Shown: piece by piece, positions 15,197 to 24,502 of the stretch
Layout of the letters: each line of letters opens with the position of its first letter
Position numbering within the stretch: the stretch's first letter is position 1
NCBI GenBank assembly: GCA_002421565.1
Contig: DIKC01000052.1
Location: 466-28,756 of the forward strand
From: Desulfobulbaceae bacterium UBA5628
GTDB lineage: Bacteria > Desulfobacterota > Desulfobulbia > Desulfobulbales > Desulfurivibrionaceae
Direction: 5' to 3'
DNA: 28,291 nt
Translations under genes and position numbers: made by a program
Notes under the pieces: model-generated
The model's input: the letters and a program-made list of their open reading frames with translations, nothing else
Told to the model about the DNA's origin: nothing
Database searches by the model: none

Positions 15197-16642
15197 ATGG
15201 ATGAACAAAAAAATCAGCATGAAAGCCTGAATCCGCAACTGCCGCTGTTGCTGGTGGATGACGCGGAATTGGCCCTGAAGAGCTACAGTGCCATGCTTCG
15301 GCAGGGCGGCTACAATCATCTCATCCTCTGTCAGGACAGCCGCCGGGTTTTGCCACTGCTGGCCGAGCATGGAGCGGAGGCGGTGCTCCTTGATCTTCAC
15401 ATGCCGCATCTTTCGGGGGAGGAGTTGCTGCCCCAGATCGTGCGGGATTTTCCCCATGTGCCGGTGGTTATCGTCACCGCCAACGACAAGGTGGAGACCG
15501 CGGTGCGCTGCATCAAGTCCGGGGCCTTTGATTACGTGGTCAAGCCGGTGCCCCGGGACCGGCTGCTGGCCACCATCCGCCAGGCCTCCTGCTTTCGCGA
15601 TCTGACCCGGGAAAATCGTACCCTTGGCGCCCGTTTTCTCGCCAAAAAACTGGAAGAACCGGAAATATTTCTGGAAATCGTCACCAACAACGAGGCGATG
15701 CGGGAGATTTTCCAGTACGTGGAGGCGGTGGCCAGAACCAAGCAGCCGATTCTGATCACCGGCGAAACCGGGGTGGGTAAGGAGTTGCTGGCCCGCGCCA
15801 TCCATCGGGCCAGCGGCCGCCAAGGTGAATTCGTCGCCTTTAACGCCGCCGGGCTTGATGATGAGTTGTTCGCCGACACCCTGTTCGGGCACTTGAAGGG
15901 CGCCTTCACCGGCGCCGGCCGATCCCGGCGCGGCCTGGTGGAGGAGGCGGCGGGCGGCACCCTGTTTATGGATGAAATCGGCGATCTCAGCCTGGTTTCC
16001 CAGGTCAAGTTGCTACGCCTGCTTCAGGAAAGCGAGTATCTGCCCTTGGGGGCGGACACCCCCAAGCCGATGACCGCCCGCATCGTGGCGGCGACCAATC
16101 GGCAATTGACCGATCTGCAAGGTTCGGAACGGTTCCGCAAAGACCTGTATTACCGGCTGTCGGCCCACCATATTCATGTGCCGCCCCTGCGGGAACGACT
16201 CGACGACCTGCCGTTGTTGCTGGCTCATTTCGGCTCTCTGGCCGCCCAGACCTTCAACCGTGTTCCCCCCCGTTTTCCGGAGACCTTGCCGCCTTTGTTG
16301 GCCATGTATGATTTTCCGGGAAATATCAGGGAGTTGCAGGCCATAATTTTTGACGCGGTCAGCCGCCAGCAATCCTCCGCTATTGCCCTGGAGGTTTTTG
16401 AGCACCGGATTCTTCCCGGGCTATCCGGCCGCCACCGCCCGGCATTGCCGGTGGCCGGCAACGGCGAGCCGCTGGTGCATTTCAGCCCCGTCTGCTTGCC
16501 TACTCTGGAGCAATTGAAATCATGCCTGATCGAGGAAGCCCTGGTCCGCACCAGGGGCAATAAAACCCTGGCCGCCAAGCTGATCGGGATCAGCCGCCAG
16601 GCCCTCAACTGGCGCCGGAAAAAAATGGAGGGCGGCGATTAA
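15197..16642 (+). CDS. NtrC-family sigma-54-dependent response regulator
   Basis: A 481-residue protein with three domains. Receiver, about 15-130: acidic D21-D22, phospho-acceptor D66 in AVLLDLHMP, K116 in DYVVKP. AAA+ sigma-54 activation domain, about 160-390: Walker A GETGVGKE at 189-196, the GAFTGA loop at 235-240, Walker B GGTLFMDE. C-terminal Fis-type helix-turn-helix: TRGNKTLAAKLIGISRQALN. All residues needed for ATP hydrolysis and sigma-54 contact appear present. It closes the PilZ operon, which has a sigma-54-like promoter, so autoregulation and control of copy A are natural inferences. No histidine kinase is in the window. A strong terminator follows at 16673. Confidence 0.93.
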   Translation: MDEQKNQHESLNPQLPLLLVDDAELALKSYSAMLRQGGYNHLILCQDSRRVLPLLAEHGAEAVLLDLHMPHLSGEELLPQIVRDFPHVPVVIVTANDKVETAVRCIKSGAFDYVVKPVPRDRLLATIRQASCFRDLTRENRTLGARFLAKKLEEPEIFLEIVTNNEAMREIFQYVEAVARTKQPILITGETGVGKELLARAIHRASGRQGEFVAFNAAGLDDELFADTLFGHLKGAFTGAGRSRRGLVEEAAGGTLFMDEIGDLSLVSQVKLLRLLQESEYLPLGADTPKPMTARIVAATNRQLTDLQGSERFRKDLYYRLSAHHIHVPPLRERLDDLPLLLAHFGSLAAQTFNRVPPRFPETLPPLLAMYDFPGNIRELQAIIFDAVSRQQSSAIALEVFEHRILPGLSGRHRPALPVAGNGEPLVHFSPVCLPTLEQLKSCLIEEALVRTRGNKTLAAKLIGISRQALNWRRKKMEGGD

Positions 16643-16672
16643 CGAGATTCCGTCGTTGTCCAAGGGAGTTGC

Positions 16673-16711
16673 AAAAAGCCCGCCCGCAGACAAGCTGCGG
16701 GCGGGCTTTTT
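16673..16711. terminator. Strong bidirectional intrinsic terminator
   Basis: A perfect 17-base stem, AAAAAGCCCGCCCGCAG (16673-16689) with its complement (16695-16711), around a five-base loop. A/T runs at both ends let it serve both the plus-strand activator operon and the minus-strand porin gene. Confidence 0.93.
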
Positions 16712-16733
16712 GGGTAAAAAAACAGCGGAAAAA

Positions 16734-18254
16734 TTAGAACTTGGTTTCGAAAGTCACATAAACCTGATCGGCGCTATCCACCATCAGCGGCGCGAAGCCA
16801 GCCATGGGGCCGTCGAGGGCGGCGGTGAGTGCTTCCACCATGGCTCGGTCGGTGGCGCTGTCAAGATCGTAGGGCCGCATGTTCCAGTCCAAGGAGCCGG
16901 TGTAATCGTAGCGATAGTGCTGGTAGCCCACCCGGATAAAGGCCTTGCCCAACCAGGATGCGGCCCGGCCGGGAAGATCGTAAATCCCGTATACTTCATA
17001 GACATGGCCGCGGGTGGCGAGCTTGGAGGCGTACATGTCGTCGTGACCAGGGCTCATCCCGATCCAGTACTCGCTACCGTAATTATACTCGACCCCGAAC
17101 TTGAATTGGGATTTGGGGATATCGTAGCGGGCGCCCAGGTAAACGGAATAACCGTTCTCCGAGTCGGTGTTGGGGGCGCCACCCATCATCATCGCCACCG
17201 GATCGTTGAACATACCCTTGCTGTTGGGATCACTGCGGCTCCAGGCACCGGCGATGAAATAATTCAGGTTTTCCCACTTGTCTTTATAAAGGGCGGAGGT
17301 GTGATAGATATCGCCGATATTGTCGCGGGGATTAATGGGGGCCAGTGCTTGCACAATGGAAGAATCCATGTCGGGATAATTAAAGACATCCATGGCGATA
17401 TAGGACTGGAGGTATACAAAACGGTCGCCCTGATTATAGATGTCCCAGCTGATCCCAAGGAAATCGGTATCATCAATGGTGTTGAACTGGTCGTTGCCCA
17501 GGCCGGCCTCGAAACCGCGTCCATAACAGAAGCGGATTCTACCGGGCAGATCAATGGCGTTGAAGAGTTTGTCGTAGGCGTAACCGATGGTCAAGCCGTC
17601 AAAGGGCCAATCCATATAGGACACCGGAGTGGCCAGGCGTTGATCCTCGTTCATTTTCAGTTGGCTGGGCGGGCCGTCGGTGGTGGGGCGGCGACCGATG
17701 GAGAACCAGAAATTGGTATCGTTGATATTGTTCCAGTTGACCACCGCCCGATCCACCAGCAGGGCGTTATCGGACGGCTGGCGGCCACTGTTGCCGTCGA
17801 TGGCCGGGAAGCCGCCGAAGGGGCCAGCGGTGGTATCCGGCGTGTTCTGCATCCCCCAAGCCTTATACATCGCCAGCCGGCCGGCAAATTCGACGTTTTC
17901 CAGCGCCCTGGCGTACATATTAAGGCGCAGGCGATTGGTCATCAAGCTGTCATTTTTTTCAGTGACTTGGGTGTTGGCGGTCTGGTAGCGATCCCGGCTG
18001 AAATAATCATAGCGGCTACGGAAATCGCCAGACCAGTTGAAACGGGCCGCGTGGTTCCAGCTGACGGCCGATTCTTCGATGGTGGCATTTTTCTTCTCCT
18101 GCTCCTGCTTGTTCGCCTCCATCTGCGCTTTCAGTTCCGATAACTGTTTAGAAAGCGCCTCGATTTTCGCCTCCAGACCGGCATCCGCCGCCAAAGCCGC
18201 GGCCGGCAACGTCAAGACGCCGGCCAACGCCAATACAGAAATTTTTTTCAACAT
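16734..18254 (-). CDS. Outer-membrane porin-like protein, DUF3373 type
   Basis: A 506-residue secreted protein. The ATG at 18252-18254 follows GGAGGG and opens a clear signal peptide (MLKKISVLALAGVLTLPAAALA). Residues about 25-55 form a coiled coil (LEAKIEALSKQLSELKAQME), then come many alternating beta strands rich in Tyr, Trp and Asn (FNWSGDFRSRYDYFSRDR). The protein ends in YVTFETKF, whose terminal Phe is typical of BAM-inserted barrels. This resembles DUF3373 porins of Desulfobacterota and Campylobacterota; substrate unknown. The open frame runs further upstream but crosses the promoter. It has its own promoter and an operator-like repeat, next to an ArsR-type regulator that could control it. 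Confidence 0.85.
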   Translation of the reverse strand: MLKKISVLALAGVLTLPAAALAADAGLEAKIEALSKQLSELKAQMEANKQEQEKKNATIEESAVSWNHAARFNWSGDFRSRYDYFSRDRYQTANTQVTEKNDSLMTNRLRLNMYARALENVEFAGRLAMYKAWGMQNTPDTTAGPFGGFPAIDGNSGRQPSDNALLVDRAVVNWNNINDTNFWFSIGRRPTTDGPPSQLKMNEDQRLATPVSYMDWPFDGLTIGYAYDKLFNAIDLPGRIRFCYGRGFEAGLGNDQFNTIDDTDFLGISWDIYNQGDRFVYLQSYIAMDVFNYPDMDSSIVQALAPINPRDNIGDIYHTSALYKDKWENLNYFIAGAWSRSDPNSKGMFNDPVAMMMGGAPNTDSENGYSVYLGARYDIPKSQFKFGVEYNYGSEYWIGMSPGHDDMYASKLATRGHVYEVYGIYDLPGRAASWLGKAFIRVGYQHYRYDYTGSLDWNMRPYDLDSATDRAMVEALTAALDGPMAGFAPLMVDSADQVYVTFETKF

Positions 18255-18319
18255 TTTTCCCTCCTCCTGAAAATAGTTGGTGTCGCTCCGTCCCAGACCC
18301 CCTGGGAAATTACCCTTGG

Positions 18320-18377
18320 ATCGTCCACATATATTTTGGACGATATGTTTATATATCTCTATATTTCGACATGTCAA
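18320..18377 (-). promoter_or_regulatory. Porin promoter with inverted-repeat operator at the start site
   Basis: On the minus strand TTGACA (18372-18377) is followed after 18 bases by TATAAA (18348-18353), or after 16 by TATATA. A perfect inverted repeat, ATCGTCCA-N9-TGGACGAT (18320-18344), covers the predicted start site. This is a typical repressor position; the ArsR-type protein encoded just upstream is the first candidate. Confidence 0.65.
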
Positions 18378-18398
18378 GACAAAAAAATATCCTGTTTT

Positions 18399-18716
18399 TC
18401 AATAGGAGCCGTAGCGCATGGCTACGCACTGCATGATGTTGGCCAGACCCGGTTCGGCGATCTGATAAAAAACTTGGCGGCCTTGGCGTTCGCTGCTCAG
18501 AAATCCGCGATCCTTTAGGAGGCGGAGATGCTCGGAGGCCATGTTGCTGGGAATACCGCAGGCCGCGGCCAAGGCGCCCACCGAACAGGGAGCGTCCAGC
18601 AGAATCTGAATCATCATCAGGCGATGGGGATGGGAGAGGGTTTTCAGGCATTCCGCCCCTTTTTCCAGGGCCTCCATGCTCATGCTCAAGGGGGCGTCGA
18701 TCATTTTTTTGTTCAT
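18399..18716 (-). CDS. ArsR-family transcriptional repressor
   Basis: A 105-residue winged-helix regulator: CLKTLSHPHRLMMIQILLD, then CSVGALAAACGIPSNMASEHLRLLKDRGFL and the wing SSERQGRQVFYQI. It lacks the ELCVCDL metal site of SmtB/ArsR, but has Cys residues near the recognition helix (PCSVGAL, AACGIP) and one at the C-terminus (IMQCVAMRY), so thiol or metal sensing is possible but undecided. A GTG at 18725 overlapping the htpX stop is an alternative start; the ATG at 18714-18716 has a GGTGA ribosome site. It follows htpX directly, and the porin with an operator-like site lies just downstream. Confidence 0.85.
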   Translation of the reverse strand: MNKKMIDAPLSMSMEALEKGAECLKTLSHPHRLMMIQILLDAPCSVGALAAACGIPSNMASEHLRLLKDRGFLSSERQGRQVFYQIAEPGLANIMQCVAMRYGSY

Positions 18717-18721
18717 CTTCT

Positions 18722-19603
18722 TCACCGTTGTTTGAGGGCCGCGATCCGCTCTTCCAGGGACGGATGGGTCATGAAAAGGCGTTTTAAGCCGTGCCCGACT
18801 CCGCCGGAGATGCCGAAGGCGGCCATCTGGTCGGGCAGATGGGGCTGGGCGACCGAGCGTTGCAGTTGCTCCAGGGCCGCGATCATCTGGTCGCGGCCGG
18901 CCAGGGCGGCGGCCCCGGCATCGGCCCGGAATTCCCGCTGGCGGCTGAACCAGAAGACAATGACGCTGGCCAGAATCCCGAACACCAGTTGGGCGATGAT
19001 CGAGGTGATGTAAAAGGCCGGGCCGTGGCCCCGTTCGGTCTTGAACACCGCCCGATCCACCAGATGGCCCACCACCCTTGAAAGTACGATGACAAAGGTG
19101 TTGACCACCCCTTGGATCAGGGCCAGGGTGATCATGTCGCCGTTGGCCACGTGGCTCACCTCATGGGCCAGCACCGCTTCCGCCTCGGCCCGGTTCATGG
19201 CCCGCAACAGGCCGGTGCTTACCGCCACCAGGGCGTTGTTGCGGTTCATCCCGGTGGCAAAGGCGTTGACATCGGGGGCGTTATAAATCGCCACCTCCGG
19301 CATCCCGATCCCGGCCGCCCGGGCCTGCCGGGCCACGGTGTTGAGCAGCCAGATTTCGGTTTCATTGCGGGGGGTGGTGATCACTTGCGCCCCGGTCAGG
19401 CGCTTGGCGGTCCATTTGGAAATGACCAGCGAGATCAGTGAGCCGCCGAAGCCGAAGACAGAGGCGAAGATCAGCAGGCTGGTCATGTCGAGACCGATGC
19501 CCTGGGCGTCGAGCACCCCGCTGACCCCGAAGAGGCTCAGCACCACGCTCAGCACCAGGACAATGGCCAGGTTGGTGACGATAAAGAGGAAAACGCGCTT
19601 CAT
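18722..19603 (-). CDS. htpX: Membrane zinc metalloprotease HtpX
   Basis: A 293-residue M48 peptidase of the inner membrane. Two N-terminal membrane helices ([40 protein letters not shown]) precede the zinc motif HEVSH at 147-151, then two more helices and [10 protein letters not shown], which supplies the third zinc ligand. In the family it degrades damaged membrane proteins with FtsH. The ATG has a GGGAG ribosome site and lies 13 bases after the CheY-CheW fusion gene, suggesting co-transcription. The stop overlaps a possible GTG start of the ArsR gene. Confidence 0.95.
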   Translation of the reverse strand: MKRVFLFIVTNLAIVLVLSVVLSLFGVSGVLDAQGIGLDMTSLLIFASVFGFGGSLISLVISKWTAKRLTGAQVITTPRNETEIWLLNTVARQARAAGIGMPEVAIYNAPDVNAFATGMNRNNALVAVSTGLLRAMNRAEAEAVLAHEVSHVANGDMITLALIQGVVNTFVIVLSRVVGHLVDRAVFKTERGHGPAFYITSIIAQLVFGILASVIVFWFSRQREFRADAGAAALAGRDQMIAALEQLQRSVAQPHLPDQMAAFGISGGVGHGLKRLFMTHPSLEERIAALKQR

Positions 19604-19616
19604 TTTCGCAACTCCC

Positions 19617-21563
19617 TTAAAAAATTTCCGCTTCCGCGGCCAACGGCGTCATCTCCACCGCCTCCTGGGTGTGCATCAGGCGGTCGATGTCGAGCAGAAT
19701 GGTGACCCCTTCCTTGAGCTTGGCCATTCCCAGGATCATCCCGGTTTCCACCCCGCTGCCGAAGGCCGGGGCGTCCTCAATCTGGTCGTCCTTGATGTTG
19801 ACCACCTCGGAAACGCTGTCCACGATGATCCCGGTAAGGGTGGAGCCGCGGCGGCCGGAAATTTCCACGATGATGATACAGGTCCGTTCGGTGTAGGGGG
19901 TCTCTTCCATGGCGAACTTGAGCCGCAGATCCATGACCGGAATCACCCGGTCGCGGAGATTGATGATCCCCTTGAAGAAGGGCGGCATCTTGGGCAGTTC
20001 GTGGATGCCGACGATGCCGATGATCTCCTTGACGTCGAGGATGCCGAGGCCGTAACGCTCCTCGCCCAGGGTGAAGACCAGGTATTTGCCCTCGCGGCTG
20101 GCCAGGGCTTGTTTTTCCTTGAAGTCCTGCAACTTGAGGGCGGCGCTCCCCCGTTTGGCCCCGCCTTCCTCGGCCCCGGCCTTGCGCCCCGCGCAGGCCC
20201 GGTCGGCGAAACGGGTGTCGATAAAGGCCCCGACATCAATGGGGCGGCCGATTTCCATCTTGTTGACCATGTAGTCCTGGATGGTTTCCAGGTCTTCCCG
20301 CACCGGGTAAAGGTCGTCGTAGATGATTCCCTCGGGGTCGGCCAGCACCTGGCGAAGCAGGCCCGGTTCCAGGCCGATTTTCTTTTCCGGGTCCAGGAAG
20401 GCGACCGCGATTTCCGCCGACTGGTCGATGTTTTCCTTGATCGAGCGGCCCGCCGCCACCACCAGATTGGTGAATTCCTGCACCGCCGCCGGATACTGGT
20501 CGATGATCTCCCGCCGGAAGACCACCACGCAGCAGGGATGCTCGGCCCAGATTTCGCTGGAGAGAAACTGCTTTTCCGCGATTCCGGCCGCAATCGCCCG
20601 CGAGCCGATCGGTTCCGCCACCAGGAAGCCGCAGGCATCGGCATTGTCCTTGAGGAATTCCGGCATCGCCACCGGCGGCGCCACGTCAAACAGGACGTTG
20701 ACCGCCTCCTTGCCCGCCACCCCCGGCCGCAACCCCATCTGGGTGAAATACATGTGGGCCAGCATGTTGTGAATCGACATTTTGTGGGGGATGTAGAAGG
20801 TCTTGTGCTTGAAGAACTGCTGGTAGGGCTTGATGTATTTGCCGGCCCGGTTGCGGACGCAGATGCTGCCGTTGCGATGGGCGAAAAGCACCAGCTTGAT
20901 CGGGACATCATAGCTAAAGAGATCCATGGCCGCCGGGGCGAGGATAAAGGCGCCGTCCACCTCGCCGCTTTCGAGGGCGGCCTGGACCGGGTTCCAGCTC
21001 GGCATGCAGCGGGTTTCCAGGGAGAAATTGGCCGGCTTGACCGCGCCGCTCGCCATCTGGTGCTTGAGCACCCCCAGGGCGAGATGATCGGTGATCTGGA
21101 TATGGGCCATCTTGAGATGGACCTTGCCCTCGCTCGACACCTTGGGGCCTTCATCCACCTTGGGGGCGACCTCCTGCTTGATCCCGAAGGCCCCTTCCAT
21201 GGCGACTTTCAGTTCATCGGGGGTGAAGGGCTTGGCTACTACCCCGTTGGCCCCGCCCTCCTTGGCCTTGGCCACGTATTCCTTGTCGCCGTGGCCGGTG
21301 GCCATGAGAAAGGGCAGATTCTTGAATTTATCCTGGCCGCGCAGCCATTGAACCAGTTCCAGGCCGTCCATTTTGGGCATCGCCCAGTCGCTGATCACCA
21401 GCCCGAAGCTGTCGTCGCCCTCCAGCTTGGCCACCGCGTCCTTGCCGTCCACCGCCTCGACGATATTGGTGAAGCCCACCTGGCCGAGAATTTTGGCCTC
21501 CATTTTGCGCATGGTGCCGGCGTCTTCCACCAGCAGGATTTTCAGACTCGGATCAATGGTCAT
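19617..21563 (-). CDS. CheY receiver - NMT1/NrtA-like substrate-binding - CheW fusion
   Basis: A 648-residue cytosolic protein without a signal peptide. Residues about 6-125 are a CheY-like receiver with D59 in [12 protein letters not shown] and a VVAKPF lysine. Residues about 150-430 resemble periplasmic solute-binding proteins of the nitrate/sulfonate/thiamine-precursor type ([51 protein letters not shown]). Residues about 490-635 are a CheW domain ([39 protein letters not shown]). CheW domains couple receptors to CheA, so a ligand-sensing adaptor with phospho-input is suggested. The architecture looks unusual to me. A promoter lies upstream; htpX follows. No other chemotaxis gene is in the window. 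Confidence 0.88.
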   Translation of the reverse strand: MTIDPSLKILLVEDAGTMRKMEAKILGQVGFTNIVEAVDGKDAVAKLEGDDSFGLVISDWAMPKMDGLELVQWLRGQDKFKNLPFLMATGHGDKEYVAKAKEGGANGVVAKPFTPDELKVAMEGAFGIKQEVAPKVDEGPKVSSEGKVHLKMAHIQITDHLALGVLKHQMASGAVKPANFSLETRCMPSWNPVQAALESGEVDGAFILAPAAMDLFSYDVPIKLVLFAHRNGSICVRNRAGKYIKPYQQFFKHKTFYIPHKMSIHNMLAHMYFTQMGLRPGVAGKEAVNVLFDVAPPVAMPEFLKDNADACGFLVAEPIGSRAIAAGIAEKQFLSSEIWAEHPCCVVVFRREIIDQYPAAVQEFTNLVVAAGRSIKENIDQSAEIAVAFLDPEKKIGLEPGLLRQVLADPEGIIYDDLYPVREDLETIQDYMVNKMEIGRPIDVGAFIDTRFADRACAGRKAGAEEGGAKRGSAALKLQDFKEKQALASREGKYLVFTLGEERYGLGILDVKEIIGIVGIHELPKMPPFFKGIINLRDRVIPVMDLRLKFAMEETPYTERTCIIIVEISGRRGSTLTGIIVDSVSEVVNIKDDQIEDAPAFGSGVETGMILGMAKLKEGVTILLDIDRLMHTQEAVEMTPLAAEAEIF

Positions 21564-21610
21564 GGCGATTTTCCCCGGAGAGATTTTTTGACGGCCGCTT
21601 TATTTCCCAA

Positions 21611-21639
21611 AATATAGACCATGCTCGGCCGGGAAACAA
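21611..21639 (-). promoter_or_regulatory. Candidate promoter of the CheY-CheW fusion gene
   Basis: On the minus strand TTGTTT (21634-21639) and TATATT (21611-21616) are 17 bases apart, in the gap divergent from the small membrane-protein gene. Confidence 0.4.
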
Positions 21640-21725
21640 GGGGGAAAGGTTTTGGCGGCCAATCAAATATGGTACATTGCCAAGAGGAGGAGTTTGCTTA
21701 CTTACTCGCAAGGGAGGGGATGATT

Positions 21726-22022
21726 ATGGGTTGTTGCGACAAATCAAGGGAAGGAGCGCCGCCACCGCTGAAAATGATGGCCCGTCTGCCGGAGTGGATC
21801 ATTCTGCCCCTGCGGGTGCTGCTCCTGGCCGGGCTGCTGATCAGCGCCCTCTATGTCGTCCGGCGGTTGAGCGCGGGCGAAGAGGTGCTGCTGACCCAGG
21901 TCTTTCTGCTTATTTTGCAGGTGGTGATTTCGGTTACCATCCTGGCGGAATGCGCCCGCAGCAGCGCGGTCTATAAGGCGATCCGCAAGGCCGATCAGCA
22001 ACGGGCGCAGCTCGATCAATAA
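21726..22022 (+). CDS. Small two-helix membrane protein, unknown function
   Basis: A 98-residue protein starting MGCCDKSREGAPPPLKMMAR. It has two hydrophobic segments, IILPLRVLLLAGLLISALYVV and then VLLTQVFLLILQVVISVTIL, joined by a short charged loop, and a polar C-terminus (RKADQQRAQLDQ). The frame is open further upstream, but AAGGGAGGGG sits at the right distance for this ATG, while the ATG at 21720 touches it. The N-terminal CC pair could be modified or bind metal, which is speculation. It is divergent from the CheY-CheW fusion and convergent with feoB. I do not recognise a family. Confidence 0.65.
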   Translation: MGCCDKSREGAPPPLKMMARLPEWIILPLRVLLLAGLLISALYVVRRLSAGEEVLLTQVFLLILQVVISVTILAECARSSAVYKAIRKADQQRAQLDQ

Positions 22023-22043
22023 CGCTTTTCCGGCCGCCGTTGT

Positions 22044-24212
22044 TTACCCCAGGCCGAGGGCCATGCCGGCCTGATAGACCGCCACCGCCAAGGCAAAGGC
22101 GAACAAGGTGTTGAAGCCAACCGCCAGCGCCCCCCATTTCCAGGAGCCTGCCTCCCGGACGATGCAGACCACGGTTACGAAGCAGGGGGCGTAGAACATC
22201 ACGAAGATGATCATTGCCAGGGCCTTGACCGGGTTCCAGGCCGGATCGTTGGCCAGGGTGGCGGCCAGGGATTCGCTCGCCTCCGGGTCCACTTCCCCCA
22301 GGGAATAGGCGGTGCCCAGGGTGGAAATCACCACCTCCTTGGCGGCAAAGCCGCCCACCAGGGCGATGTTGGTCCGCCAGTCAAAACCGGCCCAGCGGCT
22401 GACCCCTTCCAGTCCCCGGCCGATCCGGCCGGCCAGGGATAGTTCCAGCCCCCGTTCCGCCTCCTGCCGGTCGATGGCGGCCAGCCGTTCGTCCAGTTCC
22501 TCCCCGCCGTAAGTTGCGCTTACCGCCTCCCGCCGGCCGCTGAAGCGGGCCTCTTCCTCTTCCGGCAGGCCGGGAAAGGTCATCATCGCCCAGAGCAGGA
22601 TGGAGATCGCGAGAATCACCGTGCCCGCCTTTTTAATGTACTGCCAGGTGCGTTCCCAGGTGTGGATCAGCAGTCCCCGGAAAGTGGGCAGCCGGTAGGG
22701 CGGCAGTTCCATGACAAAGGGGGTGGATGGCCCTTTGAGTACGGTCAGGCGATAGAATTTGGCCACCAGCAGGGCCACCGCCCAGGCCAGGAGGGTGAGC
22801 AGAAACATTACCAGGGCCTGGCGGTCGCTGAAAAAGACCGCGGTGAGCAGGGCCAGCACCGGCAGCTTGGCCCCGCAGTTCATGAAGGAGACGGTGAGCA
22901 GAGTGGCCAGCCGTTCCCGCCGTGATTTTAGGGTGCGGGTGGCCATGACCCCCGGCACCGCGCAGCCGCCGGCAATACCGCCGGAGACGATGTAGGCCAT
23001 CACCGAGCTGCCGTGGAGGCCGAAGGTCTGGAAAACCCGGTCCATCATAAAGGCGACCCGGGCCAGGTAGCCGGAATCCTCCAGAATCGCGATCCCGAAA
23101 AACATGAACATGATGATCGGGACAAAACCCAGCACTCCGCCCACCCCGTCGATGACCCCGGAGATGACCATCGACTTCAAGGGGCCGTCCGGCAGGCCGG
23201 CTTCGGCCGCCTCGCTAAGCCAGCCGAACAATCCGTCCAGCCAGGCCACCGGCAGTTCGCTGTAGCTGAAGGTAAAATTGTAGAGCCCGAAGAGCACCGC
23301 CAGCATCAGCAGCGGCCCCAGGAAACGGTTGGTCAGCACCCGGTCGATCCGGTCCGAGGTGTAGAGGCGGTCGGCGTCGTGGCGGTGGCTGAGTACCCCC
23401 TGGCGGAGGATCGATTTGATGTAGCCGTAGCGGTGATCGGCGATCAGGGATTCGGGGAAGGTTTCCAGGGTGGTCTGGAGATGGCGGCTCGCTTCGGCCG
23501 TCATTCGGCTCAGGGCGGCGGCTGCCTCGCGGTTGCCCTGTTCCGTCTTTTCCTTTACCTGGCTGTCGTTTTCCAGGTATTTCACCGCCAGCCAGCGGGC
23601 CGGGTAGGTGTCGGTCAGCAGCCCCTGGTCGCTGACCACCTTTTCCATTTGCAGCAAGGTGTTGTCCAGGTCTTCGCCGTAGGAGATATGGAGCGGATTC
23701 CAGGCTGGGTTTTGTTGCCCCAGGCGGCGGGCTTCCTCCATCAGGGCAACGGTGCCCTGGCCGCTACGGGCGATGATCGGCGCCACCGGCACCCCCAGGA
23801 GGGTGGCCAGCTTGTCGCTGTCGATATTGATCCCGCGATCCTTGGCCACGTCCATCATGTTGAGGGCGACCACCATCGGCGCCCCCAGTTCCAGCAACTG
23901 GGTGGTCAGGTAGAGATTGCGTTCCAGATTGGAGGCGTCCACGATGTTGATCACCACGTCCGGCCGTTCCTGAACCAGAAAATCGCGGGCTACCACCTCC
24001 TCGACGGAATAAGCGGTAAGGGAATAGGTGCCCGGCAGATCGACGATATTGCAGCGGCTGCCGTCGGCCAGGGTGTATGGCCCTTCCTTTTTTTCCACCG
24101 TCACCCCGGGATAGTTGCCCACATGCTGGCGGGCCCCGGTGAGGGCGTTGAAAAGAGTGGTCTTGCCGGAATTGGGATTGCCGGCCAAGGCGACGGTAAA
24201 GGATGGTTTCAT
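22044..24212 (-). CDS. feoB: Ferrous iron transporter FeoB
   Basis: A 722-residue inner-membrane protein of usual length. The N-terminal GTPase domain has G1 (AGNPNSGKTTLF), switch I (NYPGVTVEKKEG), G3 (DLPGTYSL) and G4 (ALNMMDVAKD). The membrane part has the two Gate regions (GVIDGVGGVLGFVPIIMFMF; GGIAGGCAVPGVMATRT) with the conserved Cys, and NCGAKLPVLALL. It imports Fe2+, a common need of anaerobes. The start overlaps the feoA stop by four bases. No FeoC gene follows. Confidence 0.97.
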   Translation of the reverse strand: MKPSFTVALAGNPNSGKTTLFNALTGARQHVGNYPGVTVEKKEGPYTLADGSRCNIVDLPGTYSLTAYSVEEVVARDFLVQERPDVVINIVDASNLERNLYLTTQLLELGAPMVVALNMMDVAKDRGINIDSDKLATLLGVPVAPIIARSGQGTVALMEEARRLGQQNPAWNPLHISYGEDLDNTLLQMEKVVSDQGLLTDTYPARWLAVKYLENDSQVKEKTEQGNREAAAALSRMTAEASRHLQTTLETFPESLIADHRYGYIKSILRQGVLSHRHDADRLYTSDRIDRVLTNRFLGPLLMLAVLFGLYNFTFSYSELPVAWLDGLFGWLSEAAEAGLPDGPLKSMVISGVIDGVGGVLGFVPIIMFMFFGIAILEDSGYLARVAFMMDRVFQTFGLHGSSVMAYIVSGGIAGGCAVPGVMATRTLKSRRERLATLLTVSFMNCGAKLPVLALLTAVFFSDRQALVMFLLTLLAWAVALLVAKFYRLTVLKGPSTPFVMELPPYRLPTFRGLLIHTWERTWQYIKKAGTVILAISILLWAMMTFPGLPEEEEARFSGRREAVSATYGGEELDERLAAIDRQEAERGLELSLAGRIGRGLEGVSRWAGFDWRTNIALVGGFAAKEVVISTLGTAYSLGEVDPEASESLAATLANDPAWNPVKALAMIIFVMFYAPCFVTVVCIVREAGSWKWGALAVGFNTLFAFALAVAVYQAGMALGLG

Positions 24213-24454
24213 GGTTGTTGCTCCTCGACTTCCACTTCGATGTGATCGGCTTCGTTGTTGCGCAGGCTGAGGGTGCCGCCCATGACCCGCAGGGCCACCG
24301 GGTCGTTTAAGGGGGCGCGGCCCTGGATGGTGATCCGGGTGCCGGGCACCAGTCCCATTTCCCGAATCCGCTGGCCCAGTTCGCCGGCCACCTTGATCGC
24401 GGTGATCACCCCGCTTTGGTTCCTGGCCATCCGGCGCAGATTGATTTTCGCCAT
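24209..24454 (-). CDS. feoA: FeoA-domain protein
   Basis: An 81-residue SH3-like protein. It has the family core KVAGELGQRIREMGLVPGTR followed by RAPLNDPVALRVMGGTLSLR. FeoA partners the cytosolic side of FeoB. It starts at an ATG behind GGGAGAAG, first gene of the feoAB pair. Confidence 0.95.
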   Translation of the reverse strand: MAKINLRRMARNQSGVITAIKVAGELGQRIREMGLVPGTRITIQGRAPLNDPVALRVMGGTLSLRNNEADHIEVEVEEQQP

Positions 24455-24502
24455 GACACTTCTCCCGAACTGAGATTAACGGGGCCGTGCCCCTGAGCGT
24501 TT

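Noticed and set aside
19338..21617. Long plus-strand open frames, including 759 codons opposite the CheY-CheW fusion and others opposite purL (6959-8086), htpG (8711-9994), the porin (16656-18143) and feoB (23013-24245)
   Set aside because: They are antisense shadows of well-recognised genes in high-GC DNA, with low-complexity His/Gly/Arg-rich translations and no family features.
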